Shown: positions 37,486-50,211, counted from the first letter of the stretch. The stretch: 64,000 nt of DNA from Apodospora peruviana (GCA_033439685.1 JAUEDM010000001.1:5828001-5892000); one strand, 5' to 3'. Numbers and translations are program-made. Notes: generated by a model not told the origin, from the sequence alone.

Positions 37486-37678
37486 ATGGCTCAGCACCGT
37501 CAGGCTCCCAGCCAGTTCAAGGAAGAGCCCGGTCATGATTCGGTGAGTTATACTTCTTTTTATACTCCGCCAACTCATCCCGAGGACCGACAAACTGGAC
37601 GCGGATCGTGCGCACCACTCCAACATTTTCTTTTCTCCGAAATGACAGTTCGAATTGTCAAGCGACTCTCCCCCAATG
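37486..37678 (+). CDS. candidate 5' coding exons of the medA-type gene
   Basis: Exon 37486-37542 starts at ACCATGG and encodes MAQHRQAPSQFKEEPGHDS, ending in phase 0 at a strong donor (GTGAGT). After a 106-bp intron with the acceptor ATGACAG, frame continues as FELSSDSPPM to 37678, followed by a possible donor GTAGTT, again phase 0. The next phase-0 acceptor with a CTAAT branch site (CTCTATGCAG) is at 40219, directly before the His/Gln-rich start of the medA coding region. Joining these would place the true start here and create an intron of about 2.5 kb, exceptionally long for a fungus. An ATG at 37474 is also in frame. The alternative is an independent short reading frame or chance. Confidence 0.45.
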
Positions 37679-40198
37679 GTAGTTCCGCAAAGCATGAGAA
37701 TGGCGACGGACTTGATGGCCGGCAACCATGGCCGATACCGAATGCTTGGATACTTGCTTGGGAATCGCGTTATGACAGGCGCCGAGCACAAAGAGCCCCC
37801 AAACCCACGGGCCCAAAGTCATTTTCCTGTCCCCCAATTGCATAGTTGCAGAAGTGACAAGGGCCCGTGGTTGATGATCCTGGATTTCAATTGTTCCAGA
37901 AAAATCGCGTGCCTGTCGCAAGCTTGCCCAGTTTAGACTCGATGGCCAGGGCTTGTGGGAATTGCAGGGGCTGTCCTGTTTCACCACAAGCCAGGGCTCT
38001 GGTAGCATGCGACAGGGGCTGTGCCGGGTTGCGTAGTGCGCTTCCACGCTGCAGTTGTTTGGCTCTTCCGTTCCCATGCCGGTCTCGCCTGATTTGCAGG
38101 ACGGCACGAGCCAGCCTTTACGGTGAAAGTTGCCGGCAGCGGACGGCTGCAGAACACCTCTACCATTCAAAACAAATCGCGATAATTCCTGTTGGCTCTG
38201 GGTCAGCTACCGGTAGTCCGCATCCATCCTGCGCAAGAGCCACATTGTAATATTTTTCCCACCACACGCCATGCGCACCCGTCGGGTGGGCTCAATGGAC
38301 CTGTCGAGCCAGCCAACCCATGGCAGCAGTTGCCGTGCAGCTTCCACGGATGCTGTGGGTGGGGGTTAGCAGAGATGTGCAAGCATTGGCGGTCCAACGG
38401 CGGTCCATGGGCAGTCTCAACGGCGGTGTGGCTGGGATGCCGTCAGTTGTCTCTGACGACAGGCGATTCGATTCGCCGTGCGGCTAGTCAGCAGAGGAGC
38501 AAGATCCAGCGATCCCCTCCCTCACCTGCGGCCTGCGCAATCGTTCTAGTCAGTTTCCGCGCTGATGACACTCGTGCAACGGTCTCGCCAGTTCAAGTGT
38601 ACCGCGAGTAGCGTGCGTTTGGCCGTTGTCGAATCTGCCAGGAGTCAGTCGAGCACTTGGCGGGTGGGCCCTGGCGGCGATGCTCCGTGGTTGTGGGCTG
38701 GTCAACTCTCCCCTAAAATCACGGTGTGGAGTCGCCTGGGTCCCCGGGCGGGGGCACACGCTGCCACACGGTCCCTACTCCTCCACTAGCAAAATCTGGT
38801 GGCCGTTGTTGGTGGCCGGTAGCTACGGGCAAAACCTGCGAACGCGAAGGTTGCTCCCGTCCCCGCCATTGCGCGAAATTGCGCTTCAGATTCCGCTTCA
38901 AGCGTTGTTCTTTGAGTTGACTTCGCTCGGAGATGCCCAGTCGCAGCAACCTGTACCTGCCAGCTGTGTTTCAAGCGATGCAGTCTGGAAAACAGGTATC
39001 TTGGGTTTGCCAGAGACAGATACATCTGGAGGTGCATGGATTCTCCAGGTAGGGCATGGGTGGTGTGTGGGGCCCACTCGCACACCGCTCACATCCCTGC
39101 GGAGGAGAAAAAGAATGAGAGAGCCTGCACGAAGACGAAGACCAGGACGCCGAAGTTTGCCTTTCAGTGGCTAGATCCGGGTTGCCAGTACTTCGTTAGG
39201 CAGTAGTTGTGCTACTCGGCTCTCCAGTCATCCCGCCATTGGCCATTTCATCTAAAATGCAGGCGCCCCTTGTTCACATTTCTTCCATGCGTTGTCCCAC
39301 CCTCATCCCTGACCCATTCACACCTTTGACAGTGGGAATTCCTTCATCTCTCCACGCTGGGATTGCTTCCTCAGCACTGCACCAGGCTTTCCTTTTACTT
39401 GCCGCCTCCCCCCCCCGACGTCTGTGTTGTGTGGGCGAAAAATGGTTGAACCGCCAATCGTTCTTCCTACCAAACCACACACTCGACGCAATCTATATCG
39501 GGCTGGGCCAAAGCATTATTATCCCTCGCCTTGTATCACAATCTGATCTGGGCTTCCCACCCGCCAGTCTACATAATAGCCTTGCAGTCCAGCATCAGCA
39601 TCATCCCCAGTCAGTAGCAAATGTTTTTCTCTTACAGGTGTCGTCCATGTCATATCTTTGTCGACAGTATTCCGTAACGCTTGCACTCTTCTACACTCTA
39701 CTACCCCCCCTGGTTTTTCTTAATACCGCTCTAGAGTGCACTTTCCATTGTCGCATCGGTCAGTGGTCTTCCTATCTTTTCGTCTGTTGGGGTTGGTAGT
39801 CCCGCGCGTGCACAATACCACGTTGCCCTCGAGAGAGAGACCGAGTGGATATCTCGAAACTTCGGGTGGTGATTCCGATTCCCTTCGCTCCACCCTGGGT
39901 CACGTTGATCCTGGAAGGTGGGCGGCGGCATTGGGCACCTGAGGCACCCTTCTCGCGCTCGGCTCGGATCCGTATGGAAGAGCCCTGTCCTACAAATCCC
40001 ACCCAATCCCCGAAGCTAGCCCGCCTCACCCGTTGATCCTCGTCCCTTATCAGGGGACTTGAAGAATTTCCAAGCTCCCCAGACCTTGCACGCCTAAAAA
40101 AAATAAAAACCGAAAACTTCCCGAAACGCGTCTGCCCTGCTTCGTTCTAGAACACACATGGTTACTGTTTACCACATAACCTTGTACGCCGAGAACTA
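37679..40198. other. 2.5-kb stretch before the main medA frame: putative long intron or leader
   Basis: No gene is recognised. Its right end, ACTAAT followed 15-20 bases later by TATGCAG at 40213-40219, looks like a branch site and 3' splice site, which supports intron or spliced-leader status for the preceding sequence. Base composition is GC-balanced and not RIP-like. Confidence 0.4.
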
Positions 40199-43100
40199 AT
40201 GGTTGTCACCTCTATGCAGCATCATCCCCATCACCAGCAACAGGGTCCTGTTCCTCCTCACCTGCAGCATTCTCGACCCTCGAGTATTGTGCATCAGCAG
40301 CACCATAGCCAGGCCCCTCCGCAGTCGCAACCGCAGCAGCAGCACGCTGCCAGTTACTCATCCGGTCACTCTGTCTACCAGCAGCAGTCCCAGGCGAACA
40401 GCGGTCAGGACCATCTTCCGTACTACTCGCATCAAAGCCCCTACAGCACGCCTGGGGCGACGAGCGGATATACATCCGCAGGTAAGTGCCCGAAGTGACC
40501 TTGGTCTGCTTTTTCTCGCGCAGAGTAACTTACGCGAACTCGCAGACACCGGAGATATGATGGCCGCCACCATGCCAAGGCCTCAATACCCCCCAATGTC
40601 TTACCACACGCCTAATTCAAATTCCCCTGCCTCAGTTGCGTCCCCCTCGGGGCATGACCAACAGCGGAGCCTTTACGGAAATGCCTCATCTCAGCTACAC
40701 CAGCAGTCAATGTACTATGGCGGTCCCCCGCAAACGCAGTACTCATCCATGGCGGCGCAGGCTGCGCCCTCGGCATACGCGCAGCATGCTCAACAGTCGC
40801 ACCAGTCAATCGCTTCGCAGCCGAGCATGATGATGTCCCATACAGCTCCCCAGCATCAGATGAGCCAACACGCTACCCAGCACTCCCAACCTGGGATGAC
40901 AGTCAGCCCGCGACCTGGAAAGATTGAGACGCACAGCCTGAACCATCGGATATCAGGGGCTGCCGCACCCGCCCCATTGGGTGGTGCCCCGGCTAACCCA
41001 CCGCAAAATGGTACCAATCTCTCGACGCCAACTGGCTCAACCTCGGGAGTCAACCCCAACGCCGCCCCGGGTCCGATCCCTGCGACGACACCTTTGGTAG
41101 TTAGGCAAGACACCAATGGGGTGCAGTGGATCGCTTTCGAGTATTCGCGCGACAGAGTCAAGATGGAGTACACCATCCGCTGCGACGTGGAGTCCGTCAA
41201 CCATGAGGAACTCTCACCCGAGTTCAAGACAGAGAACTGTGTCTACCCGCGAGCTTGCTGCCCGAAGGAGCAGTACAGGGGGAACCGCCTGCAGTACGAG
41301 ACCGAGTGCAACACTGTTGGATGGGCGCTGGCGCAGCTAAATCCGCCGCTTCGGGGCAAAAGAGGCTTGATTCAACGGGCGGTGGACAGCTGGCGAAACA
41401 GCAACCAGGATCCTCGGCTGAGAAGCAGACGAGTCCGCCGGATGGCAAAGATGAACCACCGCACCAAGGCGGGATCAGCAACTCCTCACCCTGCTCACAT
41501 GCCCGGCTCGAGTGGTTCGACGGGGATGCCGACCCCGACAGCCATGGGCCCCGGAGGTGCCGCTGCCATTGGGAAGCCCAACATGAACAATATGGGGTCG
41601 CAGATGCACCATCACCACGCCCACTCGGACGGCAACGCTCAGGGAGGAGGCGACGAAGTCGGTATGTTTCACCAGATGGCCTAATGCGCGCGCGTTGTTG
41701 TGATTAAGTGTGATACCTTTTCAAACCGCTTGTTTATCCGCGTTTTATATCGTTTTCGGTTATATTGCTATATGGAATTTGGGAGTACTTTGTTTATTTT
41801 TTGTTTGTTATATACCGTGCTCTGGACCGGCAGTCACTCGAGCACCGCACCTGGGCGACACAGGAACCGCGGGTACGAAAAGAAAGATCTGTACATTACA
41901 CTAGTCGCGTTTGCTGTCGTTAGTTTTGTTTTGCTGGTTTTCGGTCGTCGTTCAGTCGTCTGGCTGCTGGCAAAGCGCTTGCATTGCGTTCTTTATCGCT
42001 CTGCATTGCACTTCAGCATCGCTCATCACATACCAACCAACACCATCATCATCATCATCATTCTGCGCGGGCCCTACACGGCTGTCCCGGTCGCGGCTTT
42101 GAGGCCAAAAAAACTTTGCTGGTTAACTGTATTTTGCGAGGCTGCTGTCTTTCTTTGTACTCAGCACACAAAGTTGTTGCTGTCTCGTTGCTTTGGGAGT
42201 TTTGCGAGTCTGCGAGTTTCGGTATTGGTTCCTGCTGTTGTTCCGGTTTGGAAACATCACACACTTCGCAGGAGCGTGCCGCATCGCCAGTCGTCACTCA
42301 TACACCCCGACCCCCACGTAAGGCTCCAGGAAGAAAGCTGACCCCTGACTCTTTTCTCTCTTTTTTAGGTGACGGGGACTATATGGATGACCAACATCAT
42401 CATCACCATCAAGCGCCATCACAGGCGGGTTCTGATGAGCGGTCGTCACAAGTCTTCTCAGGTTATGGCTCGTACCCCAGCGGTACACCACATGGTTCCT
42501 CTGCGATGCCCTCGATCCATGATACTCTCAGCGGCTCCCCTAACGCCGGCGGTAGCGCCATCGCGGCCCGCCGCACGACCTCTGGTGGTGGGCGGACCTC
42601 TCGTAACGACGAACCGGAAGATCTCTTCCCAGATATCCCCGAGGCGAAGAAGCGGAAATTTATCCTTGTCGAGGACAGCGATCGCCAGAGCCGACTCCGT
42701 GTTAGGGTCACATTGGATGGCGTCGACACGCGCGAGATCCCGGACAGCTTCCGCAAAAACAGCAGCGTGTATCCTCGCTCCTATTTCCCTCGCGAGATGC
42801 AAAGCCCGCCGCCGAGCGCGACTGGCAGTAAGTTCTTCACGGACGACGCGAGCGATTTAGAGGATGATGGGACTACCGACACGGAAGGCCGTCGTCCTGG
42901 TGGGCGAGCCGGTGGCAAGAAAACGATGGTCAAGGTGCCTATGGGTGAAGGCCAGGATGGCGAAGTTGCTATTCCGCGGACACGCAGAGTGTTTCGTGGC
43001 AAGGAAGTGCGCCTCAACGACCTCGGCTATAGGATGGCGTGGTTACAGAGTCGTGTCTTTGCCGGCCGGACGGTGTTTTTACAGCGAGCCTGTGCGTAGC

Positions 43101-43330
43101 ACCCTGTTTCCCTCCTCGCTCTCTCTTCACAGTATGGCAGATAATAGTGGGATGTGAGATAAGTGTTTGCTAATATTGAGATAGTGGACTGCTATAGGAA
43201 CAAGACGCGAAGCGCTATGGAATCCATCATGCAGGACGTCAAGACGTCGGCACCGCACTACGAGACCCGCGTTGGGAAACGCAAGTGGAACGAGCGGATG
43301 CGGTTCGGCGAGAAGAAGGACGACGAATGA
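40199..43330 (+). CDS. medA: MedA/Acr1/REN1-type regulator of conidiation
   Basis: Exons 40199(or 40220)-40481, 40546-41661, 42369-43091 and 43185-43330 give 755 residues from the 40199 ATG. Orthologues are nuclear regulators of conidiophore or phialide development (Aspergillus medA, Magnaporthe Acr1, Fusarium REN1, Neurospora acon-3). The N-terminal third is Gln/His/Pro-rich. Two conserved parts follow: QWIAFEYSRDRVKMEYTIRC through LIQRAVDSWRNSNQDPRLRSRRVRR in exon 2, and KKRKFILVEDSDRQSRLRVRV through RMAWLQSRVFAGRTVFLQRALDCYRNKTRS over exons 3-4, ending VGKRKWNERM. The intron 41662-42368 is 707 bp with good GTATGT and TTTTTTAG ends; the other introns are 64 and 93 bp, with CTAAT branch sites in the last. 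The ATG at 40199 may be intronic: a branch site and acceptor lie at 40196-40219, and upstream candidate exons exist near 37.5 kb. Confidence 0.93.
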
Positions 43331-45806
43331 GCCGATACTGCTTGAGCCCAACCGACCGCCTTTTCTTATATTCGATTTAGAATCCCACCGGGCTTAAACA
43401 CGTTTAGGTGGTCTTGAGTGGCCGGGCAACCTTACGCGAGGTCTGATTTTGCCGGCTGCTGTTGGAAACTCGACCACCCTTTATTACTAGTGCTGCTCCC
43501 CATGCTGTCTCACGTTTTGGGCCTGGGATGGATTCTAATCAAATAAGACAAGGCGGTACGTAACTGGCCAAGCAACGCATAACGGATTCGATCCCTCGAC
43601 GAGCTGGATTGCGGATCTCGACACGTTTACACAACTGCATCGTCTCATCTCTCATTCATGGTTCCTGTGATCCGTTACTTTGAACGATGTCCTAATCGGA
43701 TTTGCATCATCGAAAGCGTGTTCTTTGCGTGCATGGCGACGGACTTTTTTTCTTTGGTCATTTTCATTCTTACACATCATCATCCGGCTTTTACAACGCT
43801 TTATATCTCGCCAAGGGGCAACTAACTGGCCGGCTTGCTTGGGTTGGCTTTTTGGTGGGTCGGTGGATGGTGGTGGTATTATATACCACTGGGGTAGGTA
43901 AATATGGACACTGGTTAAAAGGGGGTCGGTATGCAGGTGAAGGTTATACAAAAGCGGCGGCGACAATGGACGTATGTAAAAAGAGTATTTAGGTTAAATT
44001 TTTAGGTAGTCCATTGGAAGGTATATAAAGGAAAATATGGGAGCCACAGGGCTATGTGTGGGGTTTTATTGTCATTCATTGGGAAGAAAGTTAAAGTTAA
44101 TTATTTTTTTGTTGATGTTTTTAATATTTTGAGAGAAAGATGGATGAGGAACGGTCAACTGGAAAGAGAAGGTTCATATAGAAGGGGGATGGTGTGGGAG
44201 AAAGTATACCTATATATTGGTGGTTATGTTATCCAGGGAGTTGTAGTGATGATAATGATAATTAGGTATGAATCAAGACCTTGCTTCTTGGGCGGACTGC
44301 TTCCATGTTCCATGTTATAGCATGCTCTGGTTCCGTCGAGGGCTGCTGCTGGTTGGGGTGGGTACGGCGTAGCATACCTAAGGTACTAGTAGTTGCTTGG
44401 GGTACCGGTAGTCGGAAGCTTGATGATGGTGGGACCTAAGATGTGTATGGTATAACCGGGCGTTTATCGTATGTCTTGGATTTCAAGGTATCTAAGGTAT
44501 ATCGTGGTGGTGGTTAATGTTGTATGGGTGTTGTCTACAACGTGGTGCCTGATATAGGATATGTCGAGGTAAATAAAGGGGCGGAATCTCTGAACCCTTA
44601 ACATACCTACCTAGGTACTTAGGTCCCTTAGGCTTGACAACAGTAAAGTATGAAGTGTGTCAACTACTGCCATATTTACCAAACACATAATATATCGTTC
44701 CTGTAGGAGAGAGCATGAAAGACGGAAACAGTGAGTATGCTACAATGAACAGAGGAGGTTGTTGTGGTAGTGGACTCGATCGAGATGGCAGAACAGCGTT
44801 CAGGGGTAACCAGGGCAGATAGTAGGGCCTAAACAATCAATGTCTCCCTCGACAAATACTTCACCCATCTTCCACGATCAAAGCAGACAAAGACTTCAAG
44901 TTGCAATGTTGAACGTTGGGCCGGCCAAGGTACCTTACCTACCTACCTAGGCACTTAGCTACTTTGCCGTACCTTCTTCGGCCCACCAGACCCGACGCGG
45001 TTGAGGGAAGACCGGTCATGAGATCAGACGGAAGTCAGATTGAATTTTGGAAACCGGTGGAATCCAAGCACGGTGGCTCAACAGTTACTGCCGTACGAAT
45101 CGGGAAGGCACGTCCTTCTCGATCCGAGAAGCTTTTGTTTATGTTGTGGTCGCTTGCTCCCAAAACGCTTCCCCTTCCACTCCATCGACAACTTGCACAC
45201 CACCAGACTGTCAACAAGGAACCGAGCACCACCGCCGAGGCATATTGGTAAGTCTATTGCGTTCTTTTTCTTTTCTTTTCTTTGAATGGAATTATTTCAA
45301 TATCCACTCAAGCATGTCTGCACAAATGCGCTGATGGATGGCACGGAAGTCGCTGCCGGACGGAGTTGACGACCTTACGAAGCGAAAGATCGCAATTGCG
45401 ATCTTCACTTTGGATGACGATACTTCCATTCTGACCAGTAGCTATCTAGCGGTTGCCCTGACTTTGTGGTTGCCGTCAAATCCCGAATCCTCTCATGGGC
45501 AGGTGCCCTTCGCCTTCGTGGCTTCCGGCGTTCTACCAGAGGAGGAAGCAACGCATGCAGACTTGGTCTTTCCTTTCAGTGAAGACAGACGGACCACACA
45601 AGTTGGTCCTTTTCAGAGTGTTTTTTCTGGTCAACGCACAAGTGTCCTGGCAACCGTCTTTCGTTTTCTCGTTTCCAATGCACACCACTCTCCTCCGAAC
45701 AATCGTCAGAGCTTTCAACTTTTATCACCCTATACAGCGGTAGCATCCGAAAGTTCACTAACCAGTTCCATCGGAATAGTGCATCAACTCTCGAACCTCC
45801 ATCGCC
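43331..45806. other. intergenic region, about 2.5 kb
   Basis: No gene seen. It contains the densest group of CCTAGGTA-like motifs in the window (about 44376-44388, 44488-44500, 44602-44631 and 44930-44952). The stretch 43860-44260 is G-rich and AT-balanced, with no long open frame. An upstream ATG-led frame near 45338 has no recognisable product. Confidence 0.5.
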
Positions 45807-48800
45807 ATGTCTGGCACCCAACCTCAGCCGCCGGGAGGTGGCGCTCTCGACATAGATAGCCTCCGGGCTGCTATGACCGAAGCCTCGCTGATCGTCCACA
45901 ATCCCCCGGACATTCCAATCCCCAGCCAAGTTCTGGGAATCTGCGCCGTCCCAGAGGAGTATGCAGACCAGCACAAGTACGGATGGATGGTCGCCGACTT
46001 CTTAGCATGGAAGACGCTCCTCTACCATGTCGGTGCCAAGACTGCACAGGCGAGTACACTATAGACAACGAGATATGTTGGCCAAATTACTGACGTATAT
46101 GTCTCAACTTCACAGACTTGGCTGAGCTCTCTGGACATCAGCATGTTCCTTGAAAACATCGGACTAGAGGATGAAGGTTCTATTCCGAAGGTTCTCGGAA
46201 CCAACAACGACCACATCACCCAACTTTCGAGCGATCCGAAGGAGTTTGCCACGGCGCTCTACGAGTACATCGGTGACCGTGCGAAAGTTGCAGACGAGCA
46301 GAAGACCACGCTCTTTATCATGATCTTCGGGCCCGTTACCCCTGAGCAGGATCTCTGCGTCGATTTCGATGGAAGGAAGGCTTTTATAACGACGAGCAAG
46401 ATTCGCGAGGTCATCCGCAACGCAGTCAACCACGACACGCTTCCGGTGGTTCTGATGACTCCATCTCCTTTCACTGGAGGTTGGATGTGCCGTCCATCGC
46501 TGTTTGTCCCATCCAGCTTTACCTGGGAGAACATGATGCGCACCATCGCAAAGTCGTGTGGAGCAGCTTTTGCGGACTCGCTCGTCGACCTGTACAGCAC
46601 CAAGAGCTCACCCTTGTTGTCCGCTGAACAGCGTTCCAAGTTCAAATACGACGACATTATGCCTATTTGGCCAACAGACGCCCAACGCAATTTATTTCAT
46701 ATGTTCAAGCGCAAGGTCCACGAGACACTGGGACAGCGAATGGCGGTCCTCGGAGCTAAGCACTGTTTGAATATGGACGCCAACAAAGATGCTTGGGCCG
46801 TTCTTGCTCGTCGAAAGGGTCGTTCACTTGTCGACTTCTGGGCAAAGAAGTGGACTGCACCGGAAGTCATGGACATCGATGGGGTTGATCGCTATCCGTT
46901 CTTGGGGGAGGCTTTCGGTGGTACTCGAGCGTCGCAGACTTGGCATATCCAGTATCTTGCCGGCAATGAGCTTGCCACCTGTCCTCGGGACTGGTCCAGC
47001 AACACCACGGGAATTACGAAGGATCTTTTCTCTGGCTTTTTGAAGAATGATAAGCCCAACGAGGAGACGATTAAGCGAGTTTTCGACGCCATTGAGTTTC
47101 GGGCTTCTTCCATGATCTTGGCTCAGGTCTTGGTCAACGGCTTGTCTCTCCCAATCCCAAAGGGCGTCAAATGCCGATACTGGCTCGACATGAGCAGTGT
47201 TGATGGCTATTTGGATGACACTTTCTACCACAAGTTTCAGCTCGCGTTTTCAAATGTTCACAATCTCTTCGACCAGATCGCCGTATTTCCTGGTGAGAGA
47301 CGTCATGACTTCAAGCATGTTCGCTTCTTGAGACCTTCTCGCTGGCTGGCTGCCGCGATCGCTGCCAAATTCACGGACGCATCTGATCAGAAGATCACGG
47401 ATTTTATTCGGAAGAGTGTTGCGCCTCTTATTCAACAGATCCGTGGCACACAGACTGCTCTCCTGTTGGAGAATCCGTCCGTCACGCGCCTAGGCTTTGA
47501 CTGGATCGCCTCTCTCGAGTTTTCTACACGAATTGAGCCTGCGCCAGGCGAAACATCTGATGCCATGCAGTTAGACAGTGATATTGAACCCAAAGCCACA
47601 GCTCCTCTGCAGCTGGCCGTCGTCTCGAGTCCCTCGGAGTGCGTGGCCGCATCGAAGGATGAAATGGAGCTTGAATCGGATAAGGGTCTTCAAGAGGAGC
47701 CCGTCTCAAAGGCCATCGACCAGGCCATCGAGCATAAACGTAGACGGGTTGTTACGCCATCTGAGATGGGAATTGATGCCGAGAGGTCGGCGAAGAAGCC
47801 TGGCCCACGTCACGTCGAATTCAACACTGGCCTGCTGAGTAAACCCGCTAAGGAGGGCTTCACAATGCCTATATTCCAGTTTTCTCCGGGTCCACATACC
47901 ACAAGGCCCGACACAGAGAAGCGCGTCGACGCAGCTCCAGAGCCCACTGGAGAGGGATTCAAGAAGCATGCTCTCTATTCCTCCATGAACCCGCTTGTTG
48001 AACAATTTTCCCCGAAAAAGGTGGTCGACACAGTCTGGGAGCCGTTGGAGAAACCTGGAGTGTTGCAAGAGGTCAAGTCTCAGGTAATTCATCCCACAAG
48101 GCTTATGTTGACACCCCGTTCTGTTCTTTCAAAGAGACGTGCGGAGAAGTTTGCAGCAGAAGCTAACAAGAACAAGAAACTCCCTGAGAAACCTATGGAA
48201 CAACCTGTTGCAACGACTATCGGTAAGACCGTTCAGGAGAATTCCAACCAGCTGACGGAGAAGTGTGTTGCAAGGGTTGTTTGTGAGAATGTTGAGGTTC
48301 GTTTGAAGGAGCCTATTGAGAAATCGGCCGCAGAAGATATCGACGAGAATGTTCATACGACTTTGAACGATATCATCGAGGAGCCTGAGGCTGCCAAGGT
48401 AGTGACTGACACCATCAACAATCCGGTAGCTCCCGGGACCGGATCCGACGCTGGAATGCTCTCGTCAGCCTTGGCCACCATGGATATTAATACCCTGATG
48501 GGTATCAATCCCACACGCCTGGCACTGGTGTTGGCAAAGGCCATGGAGCTCTTGAAGCTCGAAGAGGCCAAAAAGGAATCCGCAGCAAACAATGCTGCAG
48601 GTCACAGCGGCGGAGGAAACAGTTTCACTTCCACAGCTGATGTGTCGGCAAACAAGGCAGCAACTATTGCTTCTGCCAATAATGGCAGAACTGCGCTAGC
48701 AAATATTGCAGCTAACACCGCTTCGAATCACCCGAATACTGCGGCGATTCGTACCGTCACTGGAAATTCGAATGCAGTTCCAGGCGGCGGTAAAGGTCAG

Positions 48801-49013
48801 GCACACGATGGTGTGTTGCTGGTCCGCCCGACGCCTCCTGTTACCCCGACCGGCGGTCGTGTTTTTGCCGACAATCCGCATCTTCGTGCTCAGTCCGCCC
48901 AGGCGAGTGGGAATGAGGCCCCCAGTGGAAGCAAGACCAGGACTACCCAATCTGCTCAGCCTAATCGAAGACTGTTGTCAACTGACAAGTTCTGGGACAA
49001 TGTCAAGTGGTAA
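45807..49013 (+). CDS. large conserved-looking protein of unknown function, two exons
   Basis: Exons 45807-46049 and 46116-49013 give 1046 residues. Frame demands that the first intron starts at GCGAGT, a GC-AG intron (66 bp); the nearby GT would shift the frame to an early stop. The N-terminal half (to about residue 480) is folded-looking, with motifs TLFIMIFGPVTPEQDL, LPVVLMTPSPFTGGWMC, RSLVDFWAKKWTAPEVMD and HIQYLAGNELATCPRDW. The second half is low-complexity: acidic DSD/ELESD patches, a Lys-Arg-Arg-Arg patch at about 562 (HKRRRVV) that could be a nuclear signal, Glu/Lys-rich repeats around EKPxEQ/EKSAAED, then an Asn/Ala/Ser/Thr-rich region ending FWDNVKW. I do not recognise the family and see no catalytic motif; no signal peptide or membrane segment is visible. 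Confidence 0.85.
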
Positions 49014-49434
49014 GCATATGGCAAATCGTAGCCAGTGTAATCGTAGGACGATATTGAAGAGGGGACGCCAAAATATGTATGCGACGATTCTGAGTCACGG
49101 AGTCTCATGGTTGACGGTTGATCTTTTCCTTGCTGCCTGATTTTCTGGTGTCTTGCTTTCTCAACGAATTATCTTCTGGACGATAGTTTGGGTCTCGGAC
49201 ATGATCTTTTAGAATGGGTATCCTAGCTACTTGAGGGGGTTGTAGGAGCGAGGGAGAGTCGGGAATAGAAAGCCTAGATACTATTCAATTAACTAAGTAC
49301 CCCGGTGTCGTAGGCATATCAGTGCTTCGTTTATTGCGAAATGATGCATGCGATGTGAAGATGAATCGCAAAACTCCTTGCTCTGCATTGCATTTTTTTC
49401 GTACTGTTTGGAAGCAGCGATACATAAGGCCTAC
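49014..49434. other. intergenic region between convergent genes
   Basis: 421 bases between the stop codons of two convergent genes. No feature seen apart from an AT-rich composition. Confidence 0.4.
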
Positions 49435-50094
49435 CTAGATGTCCAGCGATGCCAGAACTCTCTGTCCCCTCTGGAAAACAAATAGCGCCTCGTCCTTGCC
49501 AGCAAAGCTCGGCAGCGGAATCTGCACCACCTTGAACCAACCATCGTTGCTGTGTTCTCGCCCCATGTACTCGTCCATGGTCATGTCGCGGAACCCCGTG
49601 TAGCCGTTCCGGTTCTGGGTGCCGACCACGGCGACGGTGTCGCCCTTGTAGGCAGCCATGAGCGAGCGCGTGAAGCCGCCTTCGATCCCTCCGGCGTCAC
49701 CACCCCCTACGATGGGGTAGACTATCAGCAGGACCAAGTCGTCATGCTGTTTTTGCTGCAGCAACCATTTTGACCCGTCGGCGCGGACCGTTTCGGTCTG
49801 GTCGAGCCAGCTAACGCGCCACGAGCTCTGGGCGCTGTCGACGGCCGTGACTGGACAGTTGTAGGGCGCGTGGCGGAGCATGAAGGTCCAGTAGCCGGAA
49901 CCGGAACCGATGTCTGCGATTGTTCGTTTCCCGGCCAGTAGTTTGAGGATGGAGAAAGCCTCGTGGGTTGGGACTGCGCAGCCGAAGTGGTGCATGAGGA
50001 TTGCTAGGGTTGGATGGTTTCTGTGCGGGGGCATTACCGTCTCTCGTCGTGTCTCTGTTTCTTCTGGGGAAAGGGAGGAGGTAGTAGTAGTAAC

Positions 50095-50135
<41 letters not shown>

Positions 50136-50180
50136 AAGAAGAAGAAGAAGAAGAAGAAGAAGAAGAAGAAGAAGAAGAAG

Positions 50181-50211
<31 letters not shown>

